NCBI GenBank assembly: GCA_040756085.1
Contig: JBFMAE010000036.1
Span: 1 to 13,685, forward strand
Length of the DNA: 13,685 bases
Direction: 5' to 3'
Source: JBFMAE01 sp040756085
GTDB lineage: Bacteria; Desulfobacterota; BSN033; UBA1163
In this document: positions 7,414 to 13,578 of the stretch, piece by piece
Numbering within the stretch: the stretch's first letter is position 1
Layout of the letters: every line of letters begins with the position of its first letter
Notes under the pieces: generated by a model
Databases searched by the model: none
The model's input: the letters and a program-made list of their open reading frames with translations, nothing else
Told to the model about the DNA's origin: nothing
Position numbers and translations under genes: made by a program

Positions 7414-7888
7414 GATCGAACCCCAGTCTTTCGAAAATCTTCTTCACATCTTCGGTCCTCCCTTGAAGAAGGGGAAGGCCTGATTCCTTACGCTTTTCAT
7501 TCTCAAAATCGGTCACCTCTAAGAGACGGCCGAAAGAGGAGAGAAGATCCAGTTGAGCCTTCATGGAGGAAGGAAGATATCCTTCCCTCACGGCGATATT
7601 CTTAATTGCATTCATCAACTCAGGGATTTTGACATGTTGTGGGCATCTTTCATAACAAGTGTAACAGGAAGAACATAACCAGATGAATTGACTGGAAAGA
7701 ACCTCTTTTTTCATACCCAGGATCGCCATACGAATGATTCTTCTTGGATTATAACGGTCCGTAACCTCCCTAACAGGGCACCCCCCCGTACAGGTGCCAC
7801 AGGAGAAGCATTTCTTTATGTTTTCTCCTCCTGGCTCGGATGCAATGAGAAATTTAAAATGGGAATCGAGATTCTTAGAATCGATCAT
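7403..7888 (-). CDS. hdrC: Heterodisulfide reductase subunit C-like protein
   Basis: A small cytoplasmic ferredoxin-like subunit of 161 residues that carries electrons from HdrA to HdrB. Two complete [4Fe-4S] motifs are seen: C27-C30-C33-C37 (CFSCGTCTGGCP) and C72-C75-C78-C82 (CSSCYTCYERCP). The spacing, the NPRRII segment between them (about residues 47-52) and the helical tail are typical of HdrC. No membrane helix is present, unlike DsrM/HdrE-type partners. It is the first gene of the hdrC-hdrB-hdrA run and overlaps hdrB. The ATG at 7888 has an AAGG ribosome site 11 nt upstream. Everything further upstream, including any close promoter, falls inside a 129-bp inverted-repeat element. Confidence 0.93.
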   Translation of the reverse strand: MIDSKNLDSHFKFLIASEPGGENIKKCFSCGTCTGGCPVREVTDRYNPRRIIRMAILGMKKEVLSSQFIWLCSSCYTCYERCPQHVKIPELMNAIKNIAVREGYLPSSMKAQLDLLSSFGRLLEVTDFENEKRKESGLPLLQGRTEDVKKIFERLGFDREE

Positions 7889-7907
7889 AAAGACATCAAC
7901 CTTATTT

Positions 7908-8036
7908 ACCCCGTTAGAAATAATGCCCCGCTGCTCCCTCCGGGCCAGAGGCCCTCTGGGCCGGCGGCTGCAGCGGGGTTACATTTCATAATAATTCCGG
8001 CGTTGTTTAATGCCCCACTGGAATTTCTAACGGGGT
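7908..8036. repeat. 129-bp element with 14-bp terminal inverted repeats and inner GC-rich hairpins
   Basis: ACCCCGTTAGAAAT (7908-7921) is exactly inverted at 8023-8036. Inside, CCCCGCTGC (7926-7934) is exactly inverted at 7970-7978, and that arm encloses CCAGAG/CTCTGG (7945-7950 with 7954-7959). It has no coding capacity, and its flanks are AT-rich. Size, perfect ends and lack of a gene fit a miniature inverted-repeat (MITE-like) element or a dispersed structured repeat. No clear target-site duplication is visible. It lies 19 bp upstream of the hdrC start, so it must contain or separate the hdr promoter. Confidence 0.75.
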
Positions 8037-8043
8037 TTACTTT

Positions 8044-8086
8044 ATAAAAAAATATAAAACATAGCCCCCTTTTTCAATGAGAGGGC
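8044..8086 (-). terminator. Probable intrinsic terminator after gcvH-like gene
   Basis: On the minus strand GCCCTCT (8086-8080) can pair with AGGGGGC (8070-8064) through seven pairs including one G-U, with a 9-nt loop. This is followed by an A/T tract with runs of four and seven T. It lies about 25 nt past the gcvH-like stop and would separate that gene from hdrC. The stem is short, so termination may be partial. Confidence 0.5.
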
Positions 8087-8110
8087 CATATCATATCTCT
8101 GATCTCTTTT

Positions 8111-8539
8111 TTATTCTTTAATCTTTTTTACACGAACGATCTCGGATTTGATAAATTCCTTGAGACCCTCACCCTTCATTAAATTTATAAGCTCCTCCTC
8201 AAGATTGGAAGGAATGATTTTGCATATCCATCCCTTTTCATAAGGGCTTTCATTGATTAATTCAGGAGTCTCGTCGAGTTCCTGATTGGAGGATTCCACT
8301 TTTCCAGAGACCGGAGCGTAAACCCTTCCCACCCATTTTCCTGATTCCATGGAACCACAAGGTTTTCCCTGTTCAACCATTCTGCCTGGAGATGGCAATT
8401 CAACATAGACGATCTGACCAGCCAATTTTTGGGCGAAGTCACTTGTGCCCATAATCACAATATTTCCTTCGACTTTAGCCCAGAAATGCTCTTTATGATA
8501 GTACAAATCGTCCGGAAAAAAATATCCTTCGATCTCCAT
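8111..8539 (-). CDS. gcvH: GcvH-like lipoyl carrier protein
   Basis: A 142-residue lipoyl-domain protein of the glycine cleavage H family. The lipoylation site is K68 in MESGKWVGRVYAPVSG, which matches the family ES.K...VYAPVSG pattern; the N-terminal region (YHKEHFWAKVEGN, then GTSDFAQKLAGQIVYVELP) and GWICKI near the end also fit. H protein normally carries the aminomethyl group between GcvP, GcvT and GcvL, none of which is here. It stands alone, on the same strand as hdrCBA and 222 bp upstream of it, so a role as a lipoyl carrier for the Hdr complex is possible, as for LbpA of sulfur-oxidising sHdr systems. A probable terminator and the 129-bp element lie between them, which weakens an operon link. 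The start is supported by AAAGGAG 11 nt upstream. Family call sure; role open. Confidence 0.9.
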   Translation of the reverse strand: MEIEGYFFPDDLYYHKEHFWAKVEGNIVIMGTSDFAQKLAGQIVYVELPSPGRMVEQGKPCGSMESGKWVGRVYAPVSGKVESSNQELDETPELINESPYEKGWICKIIPSNLEEELINLMKGEGLKEFIKSEIVRVKKIKE

Positions 8540-8571
8540 TTTTCGATTTCTCCTTTCTTTTTTTTATTGGC

Positions 8572-8600
8572 TATATACAATAAAAACAATAGAATAACAA
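8572..8600 (-). promoter_or_regulatory. Candidate sigma70-type promoter for gcvH-like gene
   Basis: On the minus strand TTGTTA (8600-8595) and TATATA (8577-8572) are separated by 17 nt, each matching four of six consensus bases. Transcription would start about 25 nt before the ribosome site of the gcvH-like gene. This is a prediction from sequence only. Confidence 0.4.
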
Positions 8601-8620
8601 GTATTTTTTTAAACTTCTCC

Positions 8621-8649
8621 TTGACAAAAATATTCATTGGTGGTAATGA
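8621..8649 (+). promoter_or_regulatory. Candidate promoter for acyl-CoA ligase gene
   Basis: A perfect TTGACA -35 box lies at 8621-8626. Seventeen nt later is TAATGA (8644-8649), a poor -10 box. It lies about 50 nt before the ATG of the ligase, in the AT-rich divergent region shared with the gcvH-like gene. The weak -10 box suggests that an activator is needed or that the true box is shifted. Confidence 0.45.
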
Positions 8650-8651
8650 AT
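8632..8651. promoter_or_regulatory. Operator-like inverted repeat ATTCATT-N6-AATGAAT
   Basis: Perfect 7-bp arms (8632-8638 and 8645-8651) around a 6-bp centre overlap the spacer and -10 region of the candidate ligase promoter. Size and position fit the operator of a dimeric repressor of the TetR or similar class. No regulator gene is present in the window. Confidence 0.4.
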
Positions 8652-8700
8652 GTAACAAAAATCACAAATAATTTGGATTATAAAAAGGAGGAGCATTTTT

Positions 8701-10278
8701 ATGACAATCAGCAAATGGATGCATGCAGGAACGGTTCTGAAAATGATGGCCATGCATTACCCAGATAAGGAAGGGGCAGCAGACAAGTTTCGGAGGTTGA
8801 CCTTCAAACAGTGGAATGAGAGAAGTTGCCGCTTAGCCAATACATTAAGTGAATTGGGGGTAAAAAAGGGAGATCGGTTTGCCATATTGGCCTATAATTC
8901 TCTTGAATGGTTAGAAATCTATGCGGCCGCTACAAAAGGTGGTCAAATCTGTGTTCCAATTATGTTCCGCCTTGCACCTCCTGAAATGGAATATGTCACC
9001 AACCATTCGGAATGTAAGGCCTTTTTAGTCGCAAAGGAGTTTGTTCCGATAGTCAATTCCATTCGCAGTAAACTTCCTACTGTCCCACCAGAAAACTATG
9101 TTTACTGGGGAGATGATAAGACCCCAGAAGGTTATCAGTCCTACGAATCCCTTATGGCAAAGGCTTCACCTGAGGAACCCGATGTTATTGTCGATGGAGA
9201 GGATGTCTGGGTTTTCATGTATACCTCAGGAACGACGGGCAAACCTAAAGGGGTGGTTCGAACCCACGAAAGCAATCTCGGTCAGTATCTGTTGAGCGAT
9301 CTCTGTATGGGCGTCAGGCCGGATGATTGCGTTATGCTCGTCATGCCTATGTGTCATGTCAACTCAATTTTTTATTCATTTGCTTATACCTACGTAAGTG
9401 CAAAGTGCTTCGTCTATAACATGGTCAGCTTTGATCCGGTTGACTTATTGAAGACCATTGAAAAGGAGAGGATCACCTTTACCTCCCTTGTCCCCACCCA
9501 CTACATTATGATGCTGGCTCTCCCCGATGAAGTGAAAAAGAGCATTGACGTCAGTTCGATCCGACAACTTTTGATCTCCTCCGCACCCGCCCGGAAAGAT
9601 ACCAAATTGGCCATCATGGAATATTTCAAGAATGCAGAACTCTGGGAGGCCTATGGTTCAACTGAAGCAGGGCTCGTGACACTGCTCAGGCCTGAGGAGC
9701 AATTTAAGAAATTGGGGTCCATCGGAAGGGAGATCTGGGGGACAGATCGAATAAAGATTTTAGACGAGAATGGGAAGGAAGTCCCAAGAGGTCAGGTGGG
9801 AGAACTTTATTCTCGAACCCCTCATGTTTTTAAGGAGTATTGGAAAGACCCCGAAAAGACCAAATCGGTCTTCCAGGGGGAATGGTTCTCGGCAGGAGAT
9901 ATGGCCTATCAGGATGAGGATGGATATTTTACCCTGGTGGATCGGAAGGCGAACATGATCATCACCGGAGGGGAGAATGTCTTTCCCTCAGAGGTAGAAA
10001 ATGTTTTGGGATCCCACCCCGCCGTCAAATATGTGGCAGTGATTGGAATTCCCCATGAGAAATGGGGAGAATCGGTGAAGGCTGTAGTAACCTTACATCA
10101 AGGAAAAACAGCTAACGAGAAAGAACTCATCGACCATTGCAGAGGAAAGATTGCAGGATATAAGATTCCGAAATCAGTCGATTTCATCAAGGACGAAGAG
10201 ATGCCTATGACCCCGACGGGAAAGATCCTTCACCGGATCTTAAGGGAGAGATACGGAAAATGGAGCGATATGAAGTAA
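8701..10278 (+). CDS. Acyl-CoA synthetase (AMP-forming), FadD-like
   Basis: A 525-residue member of the ANL (adenylate-forming) superfamily, which activates a carboxylic acid with ATP and CoA to the acyl-CoA plus AMP and pyrophosphate. The motifs appear in order: phosphate-binding loop TSGTTGKPKG (175-184), YGSTEAG (318-324), GEWFSAGD ending at D400, hinge DRKAN (414-418) followed by ITGGENVFPSEVE, and catalytic K508 in PMTPTGKIL. There is no signal peptide, and the length is that of medium/long-chain or aromatic acid ligases. The substrate cannot be read from sequence; fatty, aromatic or cyclohexane carboxylates are all possible in syntrophic or sulfate-reducing anaerobes. It is a single-gene unit with its own promoter region and a strong terminator. 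The start is fixed by an AGGAGG site 9-10 nt before the ATG. It is divergent from the gcvH-like gene, and the two may share control of an energy or carbon pathway. Confidence 0.93.
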   Translation: MTISKWMHAGTVLKMMAMHYPDKEGAADKFRRLTFKQWNERSCRLANTLSELGVKKGDRFAILAYNSLEWLEIYAAATKGGQICVPIMFRLAPPEMEYVTNHSECKAFLVAKEFVPIVNSIRSKLPTVPPENYVYWGDDKTPEGYQSYESLMAKASPEEPDVIVDGEDVWVFMYTSGTTGKPKGVVRTHESNLGQYLLSDLCMGVRPDDCVMLVMPMCHVNSIFYSFAYTYVSAKCFVYNMVSFDPVDLLKTIEKERITFTSLVPTHYIMMLALPDEVKKSIDVSSIRQLLISSAPARKDTKLAIMEYFKNAELWEAYGSTEAGLVTLLRPEEQFKKLGSIGREIWGTDRIKILDENGKEVPRGQVGELYSRTPHVFKEYWKDPEKTKSVFQGEWFSAGDMAYQDEDGYFTLVDRKANMIITGGENVFPSEVENVLGSHPAVKYVAVIGIPHEKWGESVKAVVTLHQGKTANEKELIDHCRGKIAGYKIPKSVDFIKDEEMPMTPTGKILHRILRERYGKWSDMK

Positions 10279-10317
10279 GGTTTTTCTAACAGGGATGACC
10301 GAAGGGATTTATAAAGC

Positions 10318-10357
10318 AATGATGGGGGCGGGTCTCAAACCCGCCCCCATCATTTTA
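10318..10357 (+). terminator. Strong intrinsic terminator after acyl-CoA ligase
   Basis: A perfect 16-bp stem (10318-10333 with 10339-10354), very GC-rich in its upper part, has the 5-nt loop CTCAA. It is followed by TTAATT. It lies 40 nt past the ligase stop. The AT-rich foot on both sides may let it work in both directions. Confidence 0.85.
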
Positions 10358-10435
10358 ATTCCCTGCCCCTGAGGTAATGAAGGAGGGGTAATTTTTTCTT
10401 GCAAAAAACATCATAATGGGCTATTTATATTAAAT

Positions 10436-10471
10436 CCAAGGGGGTCTAAGACTTCCTTGGTTTCATTTTAT
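10436..10471 (+). promoter_or_regulatory. Hairpin plus T-rich tract in secD leader (attenuator- or terminator-like)
   Basis: CCAAGGGGGTC (10436-10446) pairs with GACTTCCTTGG (10450-10460) through 11 pairs, two of them G-U, closed by a TAA loop. It is followed directly by TTTCATTTTATT. This has the shape of an intrinsic terminator but lies 65-100 nt upstream of secD. A weak promoter-like TTGCAA (10399-10404) with TATTTA 17 nt later lies just upstream. So this may be a leader attenuator, a 5'-end mRNA stabiliser, or a second terminator for upstream readthrough. Confidence 0.5.
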
Positions 10472-10520
10472 TAGACAGCTTGCCTTGTCTATCGCAGGCA
10501 GGCGAAGACAGAGATAAAAT
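10465..10520. repeat. Foldable repeat in secD leader, related to the 1443-1461 palindrome
   Basis: The inner arms GCTTGCCT (10478-10485) and AGGCAGGC (10496-10503) pair with one G-U. The outer arms ATTTTAT (10465-10471) and ATAAAAT (10514-10520) are exact inverted repeats. AGACA/TGTCT (10473-10477 with 10486-10490) gives an alternative fold. The GCAGGCAGG core is shared with the palindrome between the two Fe-S genes. The secD ribosome site GAGGAG follows immediately. Confidence 0.45.
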
Positions 10521-10535
10521 AAAGAGGAGCTTTAC

Positions 10536-12134
10536 ATGTTGAGAGGTTTAAAATGGAGATTAATCTTTTATGCGACGATCTCTGCCTTCGCCATTCTCCT
10601 CCTCTTGCCAACACTGACCTCCCAATTACCCATGTGGTTTAATAAAGTCATCCCCTCCGAAAAAATTCGTCTGGGCCTCGATTTACAGGGAGGAATGCAT
10701 CTTGTCCTCGAAGTTGAGGCAGAGAAGGCTGTCGAAAGTTATGTGGAACGGATTAAAAATAACCTGAAAGAAGACCTGAAGGATAAAGGCGTTCCAGTTG
10801 GAAAACTGGAGAGGGAAAAGACCGATCGGATCATCCTGGAGGTCTCAGGAGAGAAGGGAAAGTGGGAGAAAATCCTGAGCAGCCGTTATTCGATGATGCA
10901 GGAACTTTCAACCTCCTCGCTGGAAAAGGGGATATGGAGGGTCGCACTCGTTCTGGATAGCAGACAGGCGGATCAGATAAAGAGAAACGGCATTGACCAG
11001 GCTCTGGAGACCATCCGGAATCGGATCGATCAATTTGGTGTGTCCGAACCCGAAATCACCCTTCAGGGTACGGATCGAATTTTAATTCAACTTCCCGGTA
11101 TCAAAGATCCTCAGAGGGCGATCAACCTTATCGGACAGACGGCCTTACTGGAATTCAAGCTGGTGGATGATGAAACAGACATTGAAGAAGCGCTGAAAGG
11201 GAATATCCCCGAAGGAGATATCATCCTCTATCAAAGGATTGTGGACCCAAAGACAGGAGGGGTCAAGAAGGTTCCCTATCTATTGAAAGAGAAGACCATG
11301 ATGACCGGTGAGGTTCTGAAAGATGCCCGGGTGGCGCTCGATTCTCAATTTCACGAACCCTATGTGGCCCTGGAGTTTGACGATATTGGAGCCAAACTGT
11401 TTGAACAGATTACCGGTGCGAATGTGAAAAAGAGGTTGGCCATCATTCTGGACAACAATGTCTATTCAGCGCCCGTCATCCAGGAGAGGATCGCCGGAGG
11501 AAGGGCACAGATCACCGGCCGTTTCGATACGAAAGAGGCCAGTGATTTAGCCATCGTCCTCAGAGCAGGTGCACTGCCCGCACCCGTCAAGATCATCGAG
11601 GAGAGGACCGTGGGCCCCTCGCTCGGTCAGGATTCCATCCGAAAGGGGATACTCTCCACGTTGATCAGTGCGGTCCTGGTCGTTCTGTTCATGATCTTCT
11701 ACTATCGGATCTCAGGGGTGATTGCGGATATCGCTCTCCTCCTTAATCTTATACTGATCTTAGCCACTCTCGCTCTTTTCCGGGCAACCCTCACCCTTCC
11801 GGGTATCGCCGGTTTGGTCCTTTCCATCGGGATGGCCGTCGATGCCAATGTCTTGATTCACGAAAGGATCAAAGAGGAGCTGAGATGGGGAAAGACACCC
11901 CGGGCGGCGATAGATCAGGGGTATCACCGGGCCTTCGTCACCATCATCGATTCGAATCTGACCACACTGATTGCAGGGGTCCTTCTTTATCAGTTTGGGA
12001 CGGGTCCGGTGAGAGGATTTGCTGTCACGTTATGCATCGGAATTTTGGCGAACATCTTTACCGCTGTCTATGTCACGAGATGGGTCTTCGATTTTCTCAC
12101 CCTGAAGGCGGGGGTGAAACGACTCAGTATTTAA
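10536..12134 (+). CDS. secD: Protein translocase subunit SecD
   Basis: SecD and SecF form an inner-membrane RND-type accessory to SecYEG that uses proton motive force to pull proteins out on the periplasmic side. The 532 residues show TM1 at about 8-26, the LGLDLQGG motif at 46-53 starting the periplasmic P1 domain, and a P1 head up to about residue 360. Five more membrane segments follow (about 370-390, 396-416, 421-441, 470-490, 495-518). The conserved GMAVDANVLI at 432-441, followed by HERIKEEL, carries the proton-relay aspartate D436. It is shorter than the 615 residues of E. coli SecD, as in many other phyla. A GAGGAG site lies 5-6 nt before the ATG. yajC, often placed just upstream, is absent; instead a leader with two foldable sequences precedes it. 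secF follows after 21 nt. Confidence 0.97.
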   Translation: MLRGLKWRLIFYATISAFAILLLLPTLTSQLPMWFNKVIPSEKIRLGLDLQGGMHLVLEVEAEKAVESYVERIKNNLKEDLKDKGVPVGKLEREKTDRIILEVSGEKGKWEKILSSRYSMMQELSTSSLEKGIWRVALVLDSRQADQIKRNGIDQALETIRNRIDQFGVSEPEITLQGTDRILIQLPGIKDPQRAINLIGQTALLEFKLVDDETDIEEALKGNIPEGDIILYQRIVDPKTGGVKKVPYLLKEKTMMTGEVLKDARVALDSQFHEPYVALEFDDIGAKLFEQITGANVKKRLAIILDNNVYSAPVIQERIAGGRAQITGRFDTKEASDLAIVLRAGALPAPVKIIEERTVGPSLGQDSIRKGILSTLISAVLVVLFMIFYYRISGVIADIALLLNLILILATLALFRATLTLPGIAGLVLSIGMAVDANVLIHERIKEELRWGKTPRAAIDQGYHRAFVTIIDSNLTTLIAGVLLYQFGTGPVRGFAVTLCIGILANIFTAVYVTRWVFDFLTLKAGVKRLSI

Positions 12135-12155
12135 CCTTTGAGGTGAGCCTGTTTT

Positions 12156-13073
12156 ATGGAATTGATCCGGCCGGATACACGTTTTGACTTTATCGGGAAG
12201 AAAAAATATACGATCTGGATTTCAACTGTCGCCCTTCTTTTAAGTCTCGGTTCCATCTTCTTCCATGGTGGGTTGAAATACGGGGTTGATTTTGCAGGGG
12301 GCATACTCTTACAGATCAGATTTTCAAAGGGAGTAGATATTTCCGAAGTCCGAAATGCCTCGGAGGCCATGGGTTCAAAAGATGCGAATGTTCAGGCATT
12401 CGGGGGGGAGAATGAGTTTTTAATCCGTATCGAAAAGAGCTCGATTGATTTAGAAGAGATGTCAAAAAAGATTCAGACTTCCCTTCAGGAGCAATTCAAA
12501 GACCAGGCTTTGGAGATTCGAAGGGCGGAGGTCGTGGGTCCAAAAGTTGGCAAGGATTTAAAGAAAAAAGCACTCTGGGCTGTTGGTCTTGCCTTCTTAG
12601 GAATGTTGATCTATGTATCATGGAGGTTTAAGGAGGTGGCTTACGGTCTTGGCGGGATTGTGGCCTTAGTCCACGATGTCATTGTGACCTATGGCGCTCT
12701 CTCCATTGCCAATCTGGAATATTCTTTAACCGTTCTGGCTGTCATCCTGACCATCATCGGGTTTTCGATTAATGATACCATCGTCATCTTTGACCGTGTC
12801 AGAGAGAATGTCAAGAAGATGAGAAAGGATAGCCTTGAGACGGTCTTCAATGTCAGTATTAACGAAACCCTCGGAAGGACCATTCTCACTTCTGGGACAG
12901 TAATGATGGTAGTCCTCATCCTCTTCTTCTTCGGAGGGCCGGTCATTCATGATTTCGCTTTCACCCTCATCGTCGGTTTAATCTCTGGAACTTATTCGAC
13001 GGTTTATATTGCAAGCCCGGTGGTAATATTATGGGAACAGCGTATTTCAAAACGGAAAAAAGGAAGACGGTAA
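12156..13073 (+). CDS. secF: Protein translocase subunit SecF
   Basis: Partner of SecD, 305 residues, the normal length. TM1 is at about 18-36 and is followed by YGVDFAGG at 42-49 (counterpart of the SecD LGLDLQGG motif). The periplasmic P4 domain spans about 50-135, followed by five membrane segments. The signature IGFSINDTIVIFDRVREN is at 191-208, with D197 as the conserved charged residue, then NETLGRTILTS at 226-236. The basic tail ends RKKGRR on the cytoplasmic side. An AGGTGAG ribosome site lies 8 nt before the ATG, and the short gap to secD indicates one transcript. rplM follows after 61 nt, and a promoter may lie in that gap. Confidence 0.97.
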   Translation: MELIRPDTRFDFIGKKKYTIWISTVALLLSLGSIFFHGGLKYGVDFAGGILLQIRFSKGVDISEVRNASEAMGSKDANVQAFGGENEFLIRIEKSSIDLEEMSKKIQTSLQEQFKDQALEIRRAEVVGPKVGKDLKKKALWAVGLAFLGMLIYVSWRFKEVAYGLGGIVALVHDVIVTYGALSIANLEYSLTVLAVILTIIGFSINDTIVIFDRVRENVKKMRKDSLETVFNVSINETLGRTILTSGTVMMVVLILFFFGGPVIHDFAFTLIVGLISGTYSTVYIASPVVILWEQRISKRKKGRR

Positions 13074-13077
13074 TATC

Positions 13078-13107
13078 TTGACACAGTCTCAGGGAATATT
13101 TTAGATT
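13078..13107 (+). promoter_or_regulatory. Candidate promoter for rplM-rpsI
   Basis: A perfect TTGACA (13078-13083) begins 5 nt after the secF stop. A poor -10 box, TAGATT or TTAGAT, follows at 17-18 nt (13101-13107). It would give the ribosomal-protein pair its own transcript with a leader of about 20 nt, in addition to readthrough from secDF. Confidence 0.4.
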
Positions 13108-13134
13108 TTATCATTAAATATTGGAAGGAACAGA

Positions 13135-13563
13135 ATGAGGACCTATCAGGCTAAAAAAGAGGAATTGGACCATCGGTGGTACCTGGTGAATGCGGAGGGG
13201 AAGATCCTGGGTCGATTGGCCACGGAATTGGCGAAGATATTGAGAGGAAAGAATAAACCAACGTTCACCCCCCATCTCGATACAGGCGATTTCGTTGTCG
13301 TTGTTAACGCCGGGAAAGTTGTTTTGACTGGAAGGAAGATGAAAGACAAGATCTATTATCGTCATACCGGTTATCCCGGCGGGATTATGGAGACGAGTGC
13401 TGAAAAGATTCTGGCAAAAAAGCCGACGGAGATGATCCGGATGGCGGTAAAAGGGATGCTTCCAAAAAACAGTTTGGGCCGGCAGATGCTTCGAAAACTG
13501 AAAATCTATGCAGGGCCGAATCATCCTCACGAAGCCCAAAAACCTGTTCCACTTGAACTATAA
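13135..13563 (+). CDS. rplM: Large ribosomal subunit protein L13 (uL13)
   Basis: An early-assembling 50S protein that binds 23S rRNA. All 142 residues fit bacterial L13: WYLVNAEGKILGRLAT near residues 19-34, FTPHLDTGDFVVVVNAGKV at about 44-62, the YRHTGYPGG loop at about 75-83, the MLPKN.LGR segment at about 108-116, and the C-terminal IYAGPNHPHEAQKP. A GGAAGGAA ribosome site lies just before the ATG. rpsI starts 15 nt after the stop, the usual rplM-rpsI pair. Confidence 0.98.
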   Translation: MRTYQAKKEELDHRWYLVNAEGKILGRLATELAKILRGKNKPTFTPHLDTGDFVVVVNAGKVVLTGRKMKDKIYYRHTGYPGGIMETSAEKILAKKPTEMIRMAVKGMLPKNSLGRQMLRKLKIYAGPNHPHEAQKPVPLEL

Positions 13564-13578
13564 AAGGAGAGAAAGATC

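Noticed and set aside
7403..8539. Classification as an sHdr sulfur-oxidation locus because of hdr genes plus a GcvH-like protein
   Set aside because: The typical sHdr set (hdrC1B1A-hyp-hdrC2B2 with lbpA) is not present. The MvhD-, FrhB- and AsrA-like genes and the GltD-fused HdrA fit an Flx-Hdr type complex instead.
10279..10317. Remnant of the 129-bp element (TTTCTAACAGGG resembles ATTTCTAACGGGG)
   Set aside because: Only about a dozen bases resemble one terminal repeat, with a mismatch and no second arm; chance similarity is likely.
10370..10395. Ribosome-site-like AAGGAGGGG in the gap before secD
   Set aside because: No start codon with an open frame follows; the nearest ATG gives a four-codon frame.
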